This document shows, in pieces, positions 34,921 through 45,427 of a stretch of 64,000 bases of DNA. Source of the DNA: Rufibacter immobilis (GTDB taxonomy: Bacteria > Bacteroidota > Bacteroidia > Cytophagales > Hymenobacteraceae); assembly GCF_003721565.1 (NCBI RefSeq), contig NZ_RJJE01000009.1, positions 1-64,000 of the forward strand, in the 5' to 3' direction. Under the pieces are notes generated by a model that saw only the letters and a program-made list of their open reading frames with translations, had not been told where the DNA came from and did not search any database. Both the position numbers and the translations under genes were made by a program. The first letter of the stretch is position 1. Each line of letters starts with the position of its first letter.

Positions 34921-35985
34921 CTATTGTTTTGAGGCAAGGGCAACAGCACCTGCGGCATCAGCTGTATTTTGGGCAACAGCAGCAGTGCTGTCAGCAGGAG
35001 CTCCTTGTTGTAACTGAGAAGCAAATGTTTTCTGCTGTTGTGTAGCCACCCACTTTTGATAGTCTTCTGGCTCATCTACAATCATGGTCATCTTCATGGC
35101 AAAGTGACCACGGCCGCAAACCTCTGTACAAGCCAATTCATATTGGAAATTTGGGTTTCCTGTTTCAGTCTGCATCTCAGCAGTTGTCTTAGTAGGAATA
35201 AACCAGAAAGTTGTTGGCATACCAGGTACCGCGTCCATTTTCACTCTAAAGTGAGGGAGGAACACACTGTGAATTACGTCTCTTGATCTGATCTTCAGCA
35301 TGACAGGCTGTCCCTTTGGAACGTGGAATGCGCTTGGCTCACCTGCGAAATCATCCTGAGCATTTTTATCATTCAGATCAATACCAAACTCATTAGTAGC
35401 ATCAATCAAGGTAGTTTTAACGAGACCCAACTTATTATCGGCACCTGGGTAGCGAATCAACCAGTTAAACTGTTTTCCCATTACCTCTACCACAACAGCA
35501 TTATCTGGGGCCGGACTGGTAATTTTTGCCCAAGTTTTCCAACCTGAGAATACCAGCAATGCCATTACTACTGCCGGGATAACTGTCCAAATAATTTCAA
35601 TTTTATTGTTATGTGGATAGTAGTAAGCTCTTTTACCGTCTTGGTGCTGGTACTTGTAAGAGTACACAAACAACAAGATGTGGGTAAGAACAAATACAAA
35701 ACCAATGACGGCCATGGTTAGCCAGAACATGCTATCTATAGCAATACCATGTTCTGATGCAATTGGCAGGATCATTTCATCCTTCGAAGAAACAAAAGAC
35801 CAGATGAAGAGGCCTCCCATTACTAAGAAGAAGACAATTAATAGAGCGGCATTTACTTTATTACTCTTACCAACGTCACGTCTGTAACTTCCAGTGAAGA
35901 TAGAAGCCAGTACCTGAATCTTGAAGAGAAGATACAGGATGACCAGTAAAAGGATGATTGATAGTGCTACAGCAATCGTTATCAT
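34921..35985 (-). CDS. ctaC: Cytochrome c oxidase subunit II
   Basis: The 354-residue protein has an extra N-terminal hydrophobic segment, the two usual membrane helices and a cupredoxin domain. The CuA site is intact: HFRVKMDAVPG and CTEVCGRGHFAMKM hold the His, Cys, Cys, His and Met ligands. No CxxCH is present, so this is an aa3 rather than caa3 subunit and must receive electrons from a separate cytochrome, probably ActE or the ActA N-terminal domain. The C-terminal tail is Ala- and Gln-rich. Confidence 0.95.
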   Translation of the reverse strand: MITIAVALSIILLLVILYLLFKIQVLASIFTGSYRRDVGKSNKVNAALLIVFFLVMGGLFIWSFVSSKDEMILPIASEHGIAIDSMFWLTMAVIGFVFVLTHILLFVYSYKYQHQDGKRAYYYPHNNKIEIIWTVIPAVVMALLVFSGWKTWAKITSPAPDNAVVVEVMGKQFNWLIRYPGADNKLGLVKTTLIDATNEFGIDLNDKNAQDDFAGEPSAFHVPKGQPVMLKIRSRDVIHSVFLPHFRVKMDAVPGMPTTFWFIPTKTTAEMQTETGNPNFQYELACTEVCGRGHFAMKMTMIVDEPEDYQKWVATQQQKTFASQLQQGAPADSTAAVAQNTADAAGAVALASKQ

Positions 35986-36009
35986 TATCCGTGTTTTTAA
36001 TTATTAGTC

Positions 36010-37293
36010 TTAAACGTGATGGTGAATACTTTCTTCCAGGAATGGGTGATTCACAGGAACCAAAGAAGCCTTGCTTAATTCTTTTGTGAATACTAACAAG
36101 AAAGTTCCTAGGAAGGTTAAAGCTGTACCAATTTCAATCAAGCCAAAACCACTCTCTCCTCTCATAGTACCTGGCATGATCATCATATAGAAGTCAAACC
36201 AGTGACCGATCAGGATTGCGATACACACAATCTTCAACATAAGCATTTGTCTCTTCGCATCTCTTGTCATAAGTACAAGGAAAGGGAAAGCGAAGTTGAT
36301 AATTAAGTTAAAGAAGAAGATCCAGGTATAATGGTTATTGTTACCACCTAAACGTTCCATAAAGTAGATAGCCTCTTCAGGAATGTTAGCATACCAGTAA
36401 AGCATAAACTGAGAGAACCAGATATAGGTCCAGAAAATGCTAAATCCAAACAGGAATTTACCTAAATCATGTAAGTGATTAGAGTTCACCATTTTCATGT
36501 AACCCATCTGCTTTAGGAATACAATTGTTAAAGTAGTGGCAGCTAAACCAGATACCCACCAGCTAGCAAATACATACCAACCAAACATTGTACTAAACCA
36601 GTGTGTGTCAATTGACAGAACCCAGTCCCAAGCAGACATAGAGGAAGTAACCCCAAATACAACCAAGAAAGTAGCCCCTAATCTGATGCTTTTGTTATAG
36701 TGGTTTAAACCACCATTCAAATCTTCAGCAAGTGACTCTCTTCTCAACCATTTAAAGAACAGGAACCATAACACAAAGTACGCTACCATTCTAATGGTAT
36801 AAAAAGTGATGTTCAGGTAGCCAGATTTACCAGCTATAATTGGGTCATAATTAGGATTACCCACCTCATGTAGAGAGTGATCAGTCCAGTGCAATAATGT
36901 ATTGTGACCAGTAAAAATGATTGGTAACAAAAACACCAACAGCATGATGATACCACCAATAGGTAGATAGCTACCTAAGGCTTCTGGTACTCTCTTGATC
37001 AATACAGACCATCCGGCATAGGCCACATACTGGATTGCAACGAACAAGATACCAACTACAGCAATACCAGTTAAATAAACGTTGTTTAACCACAGGTTAG
37101 CCAATAAGCGCTGACCCCATCCGGCAGCATGATGACCTGCCTCAGCAGCACCGTGTGCTCCTTCACCATGACCACCACCGGAATTTGCAGCAATAAGAAG
37201 TCCCGCAACCAAAAGTACCAACCCGATACCAATCATGAAGAAGAACCGTTTAGTGGCTCTTTGTGGGATACTTAGTCTTTCTTCAGTTATCAT
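36010..37293 (-). CDS. actF: Alternative complex III subunit ActF
   Basis: This 427-residue integral membrane protein, homologous to ActC/NrfD-like quinol-binding subunits, has about ten helices. Recognisable blocks are GATFLVVFGVTSSMSAWDWVL and FWTYIWFSQFMLYWYANIPEE, typical of ActF. A Gly/His-rich N-terminal stretch (SGGGHGEGAHGAAEAGHHAAG) lies in the first loop. It probably forms part of the proton-translocating membrane arm. Confidence 0.92.
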   Translation of the reverse strand: MITEERLSIPQRATKRFFFMIGIGLVLLVAGLLIAANSGGGHGEGAHGAAEAGHHAAGWGQRLLANLWLNNVYLTGIAVVGILFVAIQYVAYAGWSVLIKRVPEALGSYLPIGGIIMLLVFLLPIIFTGHNTLLHWTDHSLHEVGNPNYDPIIAGKSGYLNITFYTIRMVAYFVLWFLFFKWLRRESLAEDLNGGLNHYNKSIRLGATFLVVFGVTSSMSAWDWVLSIDTHWFSTMFGWYVFASWWVSGLAATTLTIVFLKQMGYMKMVNSNHLHDLGKFLFGFSIFWTYIWFSQFMLYWYANIPEEAIYFMERLGGNNNHYTWIFFFNLIINFAFPFLVLMTRDAKRQMLMLKIVCIAILIGHWFDFYMMIMPGTMRGESGFGLIEIGTALTFLGTFLLVFTKELSKASLVPVNHPFLEESIHHHV

Positions 37294-37312
37294 TTCAAAT
37301 TTACCTTTTAGG

Positions 37313-38023
37313 TTAGTTGCGCGTATCCTTGGTAGGATCGGCAGTGGTACCTGTTACTGGATTAGTATTTTCGGTTGTACTGGCTCCCTGTGGGGCATCT
37401 GTAGAGGTTGAACCTGTATCAGCGGTTTCAGCACCACTGGCATCAGTAATTCCTTTTTGCAGTTGCTGCACATACATGGAGATCTTCCAGCGTTCCTGCG
37501 GATTCACCTGCGTTCCGTGAGGCATCATACGACCACGTCCATTTACAATAACGTGATAAATGTGACCTACAGGGAGTGTCGCATAGCGTCCTTGCGTATA
37601 GTTTGGCACCCCCTTAAATTTAGCGCCTACCAAACCATCTCCCTGGCCAGTCTCTCCATGGCAAGGAGAGCAAAAGCGTAAGTAAAGTACCTTGCCCTCT
37701 TCCAGGTTCTGAGTAGTCCTTGCTACAGGATTCACCAACTCACGGCCTGCAATTTCGGCACTGTCTTTAGAGATATGGGTATAGAACCCTAATTTACCTC
37801 TGGCAATGGTGTGCTCGGCAGGAACACGCATGTTCAAACCACCTGGGTTGATTGCGTTTTTATTATCGGCCAGTTGCTTGAGCGGCTCATAAGATACCGG
37901 ATAATACATGTCTGGCGCATATTCTGATCCTGGATCTTGGTCATCCTTTCCACATGACGCAAGAAGAACGGAAGAGAAAAGAATCAAGGAGGCTTTTGCC
38001 CCTGTTCTGAAGAAATTGTTCAT
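37313..38023 (-). CDS. actE: Alternative complex III monoheme cytochrome ActE
   Basis: A 236-residue lipoprotein (signal ending LLASC, Cys24) with one heme site, CSPCHGETGQGDG near residue 118, and the distal Met region RGRMMPHG. It would pass electrons from ActA towards the oxidase. The C-terminal 40 residues are rich in Thr, Ser and Asp and look disordered. It overlaps the actD stop by one base. Confidence 0.93.
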   Translation of the reverse strand: MNNFFRTGAKASLILFSSVLLASCGKDDQDPGSEYAPDMYYPVSYEPLKQLADNKNAINPGGLNMRVPAEHTIARGKLGFYTHISKDSAEIAGRELVNPVARTTQNLEEGKVLYLRFCSPCHGETGQGDGLVGAKFKGVPNYTQGRYATLPVGHIYHVIVNGRGRMMPHGTQVNPQERWKISMYVQQLQKGITDASGAETADTGSTSTDAPQGASTTENTNPVTGTTADPTKDTRN

Positions 38024-38547
38024 TATTTAACTACCTCCTTCTCGTTTACTTCAATTGCCCCGTTTGAGCGGAGAAGATCATTCAGTTTAGAAATATCAGT
38101 ACCTTCTTTCAATTCAATGGCCATGATATATTTATCATCTGTTGAGCGTACATCCATGACAGGTACTTTCAATGTTGGGCGTAAGCCACTGATGATAAAG
38201 AACGTGATAACCATACCAAAGGCTGCAAATAACACCGTTAACTCAAACGTTACCGGAATAAAGCTTGGCAACGACACGTGAGGCTTACCACCAATGATCA
38301 TAGGCCAATCAAAGCCTAACATGTAGATTTGCATCCAAAGAGCAAACGAAGTACCACATAAGCCACAGAAGAAAGCTACAATAGGCAACCGCGAACGTTG
38401 GATTCCCAACACATCGTCAATTCCGTGGATAGGGTACGGAGAGAAGACATCATAGATCTTTGTTCCTGCCGCACGAGTTTTCTCAATTGCGCTCAGCAGG
38501 ACATCCTCATCTTCAAATACACCGAGTATATATTTTTTACTAGTCAT
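38023..38547 (-). CDS. actD: Alternative complex III subunit ActD (DUF3341)
   Basis: The 174-residue protein has a cytoplasmic N-terminal domain ([20 protein letters not shown]), two membrane helices and the DUF3341 motif [21 protein letters not shown]. It overlaps actC by 8 bp and touches actE, showing tight coupling in the operon. Confidence 0.93.
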   Translation of the reverse strand: MTSKKYILGVFEDEDVLLSAIEKTRAAGTKIYDVFSPYPIHGIDDVLGIQRSRLPIVAFFCGLCGTSFALWMQIYMLGFDWPMIIGGKPHVSLPSFIPVTFELTVLFAAFGMVITFFIISGLRPTLKVPVMDVRSTDDKYIMAIELKEGTDISKLNDLLRSNGAIEVNEKEVVK

Positions 38548-39958
38548 GCTTGTGAGATTTAGGAGCTGTACCGTGCATAGATGCGTCTGGATTGTGAGTA
38601 TGATTCACGCCGGAAGACGACTTCAAAATTGATTTCACTTCTGCCATGTTCACCACTGGGAAGAACTTAGCGAACAGTAGGAATAGGGTGAAGAACAAGC
38701 CCATGGTTCCTACATATACTCCAATGTCAATGCTAGTTGGAGAGAACATAACCCAGCTAGATGGAAGGAAGTCACGGTGCAGAGAAGTTACAATGATCAC
38801 GAAGCGCTCAAACCACATCCCAATGTTTACGAAGATGGAGATGATGAAAGTAGCAGTTAAGCTACGGCGGATGGAACGGAACCAGAATAGCTGAGGAGTG
38901 ATTACGTTACATGTCATCATGGACCAGTATGCCCACCAGTAAGGACCCGTAGCACGGTTGATGAAGGCATACTGCTCGTATTCTACTCCTGAATACCAAG
39001 CAATGAAGAACTCAGTGATATACGCTACCCCTACAATAGAACCAGTTAAGGTAATTACCTTGTTCATGGATTCTACGTGCTCAAGAGTGATATAATCCTC
39101 AAGACCAAAGGTTTTACGCGTGATAATCATCAAGGTCAATACCATCGCAAAACCTGAGAAGATCGCACCTGCCACGAAGTATGGAGGGAAGATGGTGGTG
39201 TGCCATCCTGGGATAACTGAGGTTGCAAAGTCCATGGATACGATAGTGTGTACCGAAAGTACCAGTGGAGTTGCTAAACCGGCAAGAATCAGGGAAACAG
39301 TTTCATAACGTGACCAGTGTTTGGCAGAACCTGTCCAGTTCATGCTCAATAAAGCGTAAGCTCTACGTGCAATTGGACCAGTAGCTCTATCACGAATGGT
39401 AGCGAAGTCTGGGATAAGCCCAATGTACCAGAAAACAAGCGATACAGAGAAATAAGTTGAAATCGCGAATACGTCCCAAAGCAGTGGGGAGTTAAAGTTC
39501 ACCCACAGCGATCCGAAAGTGTTAGGGAGAGGCAATACCCAGTAAGCCAACCACGGACGTCCCATGTGAAGTACAGGGAACATAGCCGCACAGATTACCG
39601 CAAAAATGGTCATCGCCTCAGCCGCACGGTTGATGGAGGTTCTCCATTTCTGACGGAATAACAACAAGATCGCAGAGATAAGTGTACCGGCGTGACCGAT
39701 ACCTACCCACCACACGAAGTTGGTAATATCCCATGCCCAACCTACGGTTTTGTTAAGCCCCCACTCCCCTATACCGAACCATAGGGTTCGGTATACAGAG
39801 TAGATAAAGATACCGAGAAAAACCAGAGAAACTCCCAGGGCCATCATCCAGCGGACGTTCGGCTTGGCTTCCACCTGCCGGCATACATCCTCCGTGATGT
39901 CTGCATAAGTTTTACCCCCGGTTACTAGGGGCTCTCTTATAGGAGATACGTGCTGCAT
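38540..39958 (-). CDS. actC: Alternative complex III quinol-binding subunit ActC (NrfD family)
   Basis: A 472-residue NrfD/PsrC-type membrane protein with about ten helices. Conserved blocks are [20 protein letters not shown] and [20 protein letters not shown]. It takes electrons from menaquinol and passes them to the iron-sulfur subunit ActB, encoded just upstream. Confidence 0.94.
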   Translation of the reverse strand: MQHVSPIREPLVTGGKTYADITEDVCRQVEAKPNVRWMMALGVSLVFLGIFIYSVYRTLWFGIGEWGLNKTVGWAWDITNFVWWVGIGHAGTLISAILLLFRQKWRTSINRAAEAMTIFAVICAAMFPVLHMGRPWLAYWVLPLPNTFGSLWVNFNSPLLWDVFAISTYFSVSLVFWYIGLIPDFATIRDRATGPIARRAYALLSMNWTGSAKHWSRYETVSLILAGLATPLVLSVHTIVSMDFATSVIPGWHTTIFPPYFVAGAIFSGFAMVLTLMIITRKTFGLEDYITLEHVESMNKVITLTGSIVGVAYITEFFIAWYSGVEYEQYAFINRATGPYWWAYWSMMTCNVITPQLFWFRSIRRSLTATFIISIFVNIGMWFERFVIIVTSLHRDFLPSSWVMFSPTSIDIGVYVGTMGLFFTLFLLFAKFFPVVNMAEVKSILKSSSGVNHTHNPDASMHGTAPKSHKHD

Positions 39959-39976
39959 ATATCTTTCTGTGTTAAA

Positions 39977-42900
39977 TTAAGCTTGATTTCTGATTTTGGT
40001 TAAGTAGGTAACGTTTGGCTGAGTGTTCAACTCTTCCAATACGTGGAAAGCACGCTCTCCTTGCTCACGCTTCAGGATTTGAGAAACCTGGCTGTTTGGA
40101 TCGAGCATATCACCGAAGATGATGGCATTGGTTGGGCAGGACTGAGCACATGCTGTAACAATTTCTCCATCTTTAGGGCGACGGCCATCTTTCTTAGCCT
40201 CTAGTTTACCATACTGAATACGCTGAACGCAGAAAGAGCATTTCTCCATTACCCCACGTGAACGAACAGTTACATCTGGGTTCAATACCATCTTACCAAG
40301 ATCGTTATTCATCTGGTAATCGAACTTCTCGTTGTTGGCGTAGTTGAACCAGTTGAAGCGACGAACTTTGTACGGACAGTTGTTAGCGCAGTAACGGGTA
40401 CCTACACAACGGTTATACACCATTTGGTTTATACCTTCGGTGCTGTGCATGGTTGCAGCCACAGGACACACTGTTTCACAAGGAGCATGGTTACAGTGCT
40501 GGCAAAGCATTGGCTGGAAGATAACGGAAGGGTTCTCTGATGGATTCTCCATCTTCTCAAAACCTCCGTCTTCACGGGTGGCATCGCTGCTATAGTAGCG
40601 GTCAATACGCAGCCAGTGCATTTCACGGCGATTCAACACCTCTTGCTTCCCTACTACCGGCACGTTGTTCTCTACCTGGCAGCTGATGGTACAAGTACCG
40701 CAACCAATACATGAGTTAAGGTCAATGACCATACCCCAGTGGTGGTTCTTATACTCATAGTCCTGCCACAGGGAGATTTTCTGAGGCTTCTGAGGGCCGT
40801 CCGGAGTAGCAATTTTAATGTATTCAGTTACACTCTTAGGATCTTTCTTGTAATTAGCAAGGGTATTCTCCTGCACTACAATACGTCCCATCACTGTGTG
40901 GTGCGTTTGCGTTTGGGCAATTGGCTTATCACCTCCTGCTTTCGCAATTTCCACGGTGTTGGAATAAATCAAAGAGTCGCCGGCTACAGATACTAGTGGA
41001 TAAACATTAGCTCCTACATTGTTACCAGCTTGTCCAGCATGAGTACGTCCATAACCAATCGCGACACCTACTGTTCCAGGTGCTTGTCCTGGTTGAATAA
41101 GCGCTGGCAGCTCAATAGACTTCCCTTTAGCTGTTACTCTTAAAATATCATTTTGCTCAACGCCAAGGTCTTTGGCCATTGTGCTGGAGATAGTGACATA
41201 GTTATCCCAAGTAGCTTTGGTAGTAGGATCAGACATTTCCTGCAACCAAGGGTTGTTAGTGTGTTGGCCGGCTCCAATAGCTACTTTTTCGTAAATTTCA
41301 AGCTCAATGCCTTTGCCCCCGCGACCAGCTCTGTTGATGCTTACAGCAGCAGCGGCAAGCGTCATAGGAGCAGCCGGTGCAGTTGGCTCATTCGCGCCTG
41401 TTGTTCCAGTGGCAACACCATCATGTACGGCTTTATCCCAAGCAGCAGCACCGCCTACGATGCTAGACCAAGTTCTTTGGATAACTGTGTAAAAGTCAGA
41501 AGTAGATCCTGTCCATTTCAGTAAAGAATCCTGAGCTTGTCTGGTATTGAAGATGGTAGTGATGGTAGGTTGAGCCAAGCTTAAGAAGCCTCTCTTTGGC
41601 TCATAATCGTTCCAAGATTCCAGGAAATGGCTATCTGGGCAGATATAGTCTACTAATGTAGCAGTCTCGTCTTCTCTGTCTGCGAAAGAAATCTTCACTC
41701 CTACTTTTTTGATTCCGCTCGCTACCTGCTGGCTAAGTGGGTGATCATAAACAGGGTTTACACCATAGAAAATCACAGCACCTACTGCGCCATTGTTCAT
41801 GTCATTGATTAGACGCAGCATACGCGCATCGTCACCCTGACGGACATAGGAAGGAACAGCAGTATTGATGGTAGAGCCATTTGCGCCTAAAGCGGCATTG
41901 ATAGCGGTCACCAGAGTTTGAACGGCCGGATCATTAGAGTCAGATACTACTAATGCTGCACCTCTGCTGGCCAACAATTCTTTGGCGGCGGCATCTACTT
42001 GTTTTGCATAAGGAGTAGAAGGTGCCTGTATGGCTGCTCCTCCGGTTCCACCTGCAATTCTGTTATATAGTGCAGCAACTACAGCACCATACTCAGATGG
42101 TTTAACAGGTACGCGTACGTCTGCGTTAGCACCAGTTAGAGACAAAAAGCTCTCAAACTGATAGTGGCGAGACATGACAGGTCTGTCAGCAGTTACTTTA
42201 CGGTTAACAATATATTGCTTTGAGTATTCTACTGGAGAAATCCAAGTACCTAGGAAGTCAGCACCAACAGATACAATCACGTTCGCTTTGCTGAAGTCAT
42301 AGCCAGGCACTAATCCGCCGTTAGCCCGCAATAAGGCTGATGCAGATTTTGCATCATAGGTAACGTGCTCAAAAGAAGGGAATTGAGCACCAAAGTCTCT
42401 GATCACCGCCTTTGTGCTTGGGCTGATAATGGTATTAGAAACTAACACCACTCTTCCTTGCACACCTGTCAGGCGAGTACGGATCTCTTGGTCAATCTGC
42501 TCCCATGAAGCACTCTTGCCTTTTGCTACCGGACCTTTAAGACGGTTGTTATCATACAGGGTCAGCAAAGAAGCCTGAGACCGAGCATGCGTAGCACCTT
42601 GGGTGATAGGAGAAAGGTTGTTTCCTTCCACTTTGATTGGACGACCTTCACGGGTCTTCACCAATATGGAGTTATAAATATCACCCATGAAATAAGTAGA
42701 GGCATACCAGTTAGGTGTACCGGGCTCTACTTCCTCAGGTTTGTGCAGGTAAGGGATTGCTTTCCGCACCGGAGCTTCACAGGAGGCAAGCGTTGCCGCC
42801 GCTACCCCAAAGCCCAACAGCTTTAAGAAATCACGTCTTGGAGCTACAGAAGAGGAAGAGGCTTCTCCTCCATTAGCCTCACTTACTGGCAGGAACTCAG

Positions 42901-42985
42901 GAAACTCATTATGAGCATGCTTCTGGAATTCCGGAGTATTGTTTAACTCCTCTACCCCTCTCCAGTATTTAATTGTTTCTTGCAT
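39977..42985 (-). CDS. actB: Alternative complex III subunit ActB, molybdopterin-like and Fe-S fusion
   Basis: The 1002-residue protein joins a molybdopterin-oxidoreductase-like half (ActB1) to a four-cluster ferredoxin half (ActB2). A Tat signal, RRDFLKLLGFGVAAATLASC, near residue 50 also has a lipobox Cys. The C-terminal half contains CIGCGTCTISCQVEN, CQHCNHAPCETVCPV, CVGTRYCANNCPYKV and CSFCVQRI, a complete set of cluster ligands. In known ActB proteins the first half binds no cofactor. I start at the ATG at 42985 (MQETIKYWRGVEEL); the longer reading uses a TTG three codons upstream. Confidence 0.94.
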   Translation of the reverse strand: MQETIKYWRGVEELNNTPEFQKHAHNEFPEFLPVSEANGGEASSSSVAPRRDFLKLLGFGVAAATLASCEAPVRKAIPYLHKPEEVEPGTPNWYASTYFMGDIYNSILVKTREGRPIKVEGNNLSPITQGATHARSQASLLTLYDNNRLKGPVAKGKSASWEQIDQEIRTRLTGVQGRVVLVSNTIISPSTKAVIRDFGAQFPSFEHVTYDAKSASALLRANGGLVPGYDFSKANVIVSVGADFLGTWISPVEYSKQYIVNRKVTADRPVMSRHYQFESFLSLTGANADVRVPVKPSEYGAVVAALYNRIAGGTGGAAIQAPSTPYAKQVDAAAKELLASRGAALVVSDSNDPAVQTLVTAINAALGANGSTINTAVPSYVRQGDDARMLRLINDMNNGAVGAVIFYGVNPVYDHPLSQQVASGIKKVGVKISFADREDETATLVDYICPDSHFLESWNDYEPKRGFLSLAQPTITTIFNTRQAQDSLLKWTGSTSDFYTVIQRTWSSIVGGAAAWDKAVHDGVATGTTGANEPTAPAAPMTLAAAAVSINRAGRGGKGIELEIYEKVAIGAGQHTNNPWLQEMSDPTTKATWDNYVTISSTMAKDLGVEQNDILRVTAKGKSIELPALIQPGQAPGTVGVAIGYGRTHAGQAGNNVGANVYPLVSVAGDSLIYSNTVEIAKAGGDKPIAQTQTHHTVMGRIVVQENTLANYKKDPKSVTEYIKIATPDGPQKPQKISLWQDYEYKNHHWGMVIDLNSCIGCGTCTISCQVENNVPVVGKQEVLNRREMHWLRIDRYYSSDATREDGGFEKMENPSENPSVIFQPMLCQHCNHAPCETVCPVAATMHSTEGINQMVYNRCVGTRYCANNCPYKVRRFNWFNYANNEKFDYQMNNDLGKMVLNPDVTVRSRGVMEKCSFCVQRIQYGKLEAKKDGRRPKDGEIVTACAQSCPTNAIIFGDMLDPNSQVSQILKREQGERAFHVLEELNTQPNVTYLTKIRNQA

Positions 42986-43021
42986 ATATCTCAAAAACTC
43001 AAATTCAGGATATGGAATTGA

Positions 43022-44344
43022 TTAGTAGTGGCATTTAGAACATTCTGTTCCACCTTGAGACGCAACCACAAACGCGCCTTTAGATTGCTTCTCATGCAAC
43101 TTCACTAAGTTGTCATAATAGGCGTTGCCTTCAGTGTTAAGAGGGGTATTTCTATGGCAATCAATACACCAGCCCATAGTCAGAGGTGAGTATTGGCCTA
43201 CCACTTCCATTGTCTCAATAGGGCCATGGCATGTCTGGCATTCAACACCGCCTACCTTTGTGTGCTGTGAGTGATTGAAGTAAGCCAGGTCTGGTAGGTT
43301 GTGAACACGTACCCACTCAATTGGCTTGTTATTTTCAATGGCACGGTAGATTTTCTGAATTTCAGCAGACTCCTTCTTGATCTGGCTATGGCAGTTCATA
43401 CAGATGTTAGCGGAAGGAATGTTTGCACTAGCACTCTTATATACAGAGGTATGGCAGTAGTTACAGTTGATCTGGTGATCACCGGCGTGCAACTTGTGAG
43501 AGAAAGCGATTGGCTGTCTTGGAGCGTATCCTTGCTGAATACCCACACCCATTACTTTATCAATGGAGATATCAACTAAAACAACCACTACAATTAGACC
43601 TACAATCACTCTTACGGCTTTTGATTTGTAGATATTCGCAAAATTGGTTCTGCGCTCCAGCATTTCCTGCTCAGCACCAGTCAGGTCTTCTTTGCCTTTC
43701 AGATAGTTCTTAAGAACTGACGCTATAATCAGGAGTGTGATCACCAGGACAATAAGAACCACTACCAGTACCACCAGCAGCAAGTCTACATAACCACCCA
43801 CACTTCCAAGAGCATCAGTACCTACATTTTCACCAGCCTTAGCTCCTTCCGGACCCGCAGATGGCGCACTCTGCACATTCTCTGGCGCAGCGCTCGCACT
43901 CTCAATATAAGCGATGATTGACTTCAGTTCGTCATCAGAGAAGGCGAAAGAAGGCATTTGCTGCTTGGAGTACTCATTAAAGACCGCTACCGCATCTTTG
44001 TCTCCGCTTTGAATTAGAGCACTGGAGTTCTTGATCCATTTTATCAACCAAGCCTCAGATCTTCTCTTGTGCACATCGCGCAAACCGGGCCCAACCACCA
44101 CATCTGTACCCACTGAGTGACACTGGGTACAGTTGTTTTTAAACAGGGTCTGACCATTTTCAATAAGGGCTGCGTCAGCACCGCCTCCACCTCCGGCTGC
44201 CGGGGCCTCAGCTCCTGGGGTTACACCAGCCGTCCCTGTCTGGCTTTGTTCTGGCGCTTGCGCGAACGCAGACGAAACAACAAAGAACAACAAGAGAAAA
44301 GGGAGTAGGAAGGTATATTTTGCTCTCTTTTTACAGCTAATCAT
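43022..44344 (-). CDS. actA: Alternative complex III multiheme cytochrome ActA with fused cytochrome c domain
   Basis: The 440-residue protein has a signal peptide (ending SSAFAQ) and six CxxCH heme sites. CTQCHSVG, in an N-terminal cytochrome c-like domain of about 100 residues, comes first. A membrane helix (about 185-210) and another near 250 follow. Then come CNYCHTS, CMNCHSQ, CQTCHGP, CIDCHRN and the terminal CSKCHY. The last five form the usual pentaheme ActA unit; the first is an added monoheme domain that could act as the mobile donor to the oxidase. It is the first gene of the operon, behind the promoter at 44389-44419. Confidence 0.93.
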   Translation of the reverse strand: MISCKKRAKYTFLLPFLLLFFVVSSAFAQAPEQSQTGTAGVTPGAEAPAAGGGGGADAALIENGQTLFKNNCTQCHSVGTDVVVGPGLRDVHKRRSEAWLIKWIKNSSALIQSGDKDAVAVFNEYSKQQMPSFAFSDDELKSIIAYIESASAAPENVQSAPSAGPEGAKAGENVGTDALGSVGGYVDLLLVVLVVVLIVLVITLLIIASVLKNYLKGKEDLTGAEQEMLERRTNFANIYKSKAVRVIVGLIVVVVLVDISIDKVMGVGIQQGYAPRQPIAFSHKLHAGDHQINCNYCHTSVYKSASANIPSANICMNCHSQIKKESAEIQKIYRAIENNKPIEWVRVHNLPDLAYFNHSQHTKVGGVECQTCHGPIETMEVVGQYSPLTMGWCIDCHRNTPLNTEGNAYYDNLVKLHEKQSKGAFVVASQGGTECSKCHY

Positions 44345-44388
44345 AGCTTAATTGTAGTGTTAAGAATAGTGAAAGTACATTACGGCCA

Positions 44389-44419
44389 CAAATCTACTAC
44401 CCGCACACCATTATTCAAA
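44389..44419 (-). promoter_or_regulatory. Promoter of the ACIII / cytochrome oxidase operon
   Basis: Minus-strand TTTG (44419-44416), 19-nt spacer, TAGATTTG (44396-44389), 45 bp before the actA start. It is a full match to the Bacteroidota consensus and the only promoter-like site I noticed for the 17-kb gene set. Confidence 0.75.
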
Positions 44420-44995
44420 CACAATATCCCTTATTTTTCCCCTTTGATATTTCCCTCATTACCACCTGCTTTAACCCCCTAAACCCTTTAAAGCAGCCTG
44501 TTTAGGCACTATTTAGAATCCTTATAAATTATATAGGAAAATTGAATACATATCTCTCACCTCTCGTTTTCTCTCTATTTCTCCCTTCTTTGAAGATTGA
44601 ACTAGCCCACATACAAGATAAATTATTTCATAAAAATAATTACTTAAACACAAACTAGTATTTATTCCACACTTCTTCGTACTTATTCTAATCCTATAAT
44701 TATATTTTCAAAGTACAGTCACCCTGAAAACATTTTTATGCGGCCCTTAACTAACAGTTCAAATCACTACTCACCAGTCTCTACTCCTTATATAAGTAGG
44801 TAAGACTTTTTTAACCCGCTAACTCAGACTTGTTCTCTTCTTCTATTCCATTCTCTTCCGGCTCCTGCTCCTCTACTTATATTTCTTTTTAGAACAGATC
44901 CAGTAGGTCGGCACAGATCTTTCGTCTATGCAAAAACCAATTCAAGGGCAGCATTTTTTTTAGCTCCTCTGCTTGTGGGCTTTATCAAAAGTTAT
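44420..44995. other. AT-rich divergent spacer between actA and rpsF
   Basis: It forms most of a gap of about 710 bp with promoters at both ends. A degenerate half copy of the interspersed repeat may be present at 44498-44520 (CTGTTTAGGCACTATTTAGA). No gene or hairpin is supportable. Confidence 0.5.
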
Positions 44996-45027
44996 TTTGG
45001 AGAATGGCTAAAATAATTCTACCTTTG
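44996..45027 (+). promoter_or_regulatory. Promoter of rpsF-rpsR-rplI
   Basis: TTTG (44996-44999), 20-nt spacer, TACCTTTG (45020-45027). The -7 box ends 28 bp before the rpsF ATG. Confidence 0.75.
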
Positions 45028-45055
45028 CCCCTTCGAACCAAAATCATTTTTACAA

Positions 45056-45427
45056 ATGACTTTAAAAAATTACGAAGTTCTTTTCATCATGACCCCGTTG
45101 CTGAACGAGGCTCAGATGCAGGAGACGGTCGAGAAGTTCAGACAGGTGCTTAAGGAAAATAGCGCCGACATTATCCATGAGGAGAACTGGGGCTTGAAAA
45201 AACTGGCTTACCCAATCCAGAAAAAAAACACTGGTTTCTATCACCTCATTGAGTTCCAAGGTCCCTCTACTGTGGTAGATGCCCTGGAGCTTGCTTTCCG
45301 TCGTGATGAGAAAATCATCCGCTTCCTTACTACTGCCCTAGATAAGCACGCTGTTGCTTACAATGAGCGTCGCAGAAACGGAGAATTCAAATCATCTAAA
45401 AAAGAGAAGGAGGCCCAAGCGTCATGA
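45056..45427 (+). CDS. rpsF: 30S ribosomal protein S6
   Basis: The 123-residue product starts MTLKNYEVLFIMTPLLNEAQ and has the S6 pattern ENWGLKKLAYPIQKKNTGFY, followed by the RRDEKIIRFLTT segment. S6 sits on the 30S platform and binds S18, encoded next. Its basic C-terminal tail (SSKKEKEAQAS) is ordinary for the family. The stop overlaps the rpsR ATG by four bases. Confidence 0.97.
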   Translation: MTLKNYEVLFIMTPLLNEAQMQETVEKFRQVLKENSADIIHEENWGLKKLAYPIQKKNTGFYHLIEFQGPSTVVDALELAFRRDEKIIRFLTTALDKHAVAYNERRRNGEFKSSKKEKEAQAS

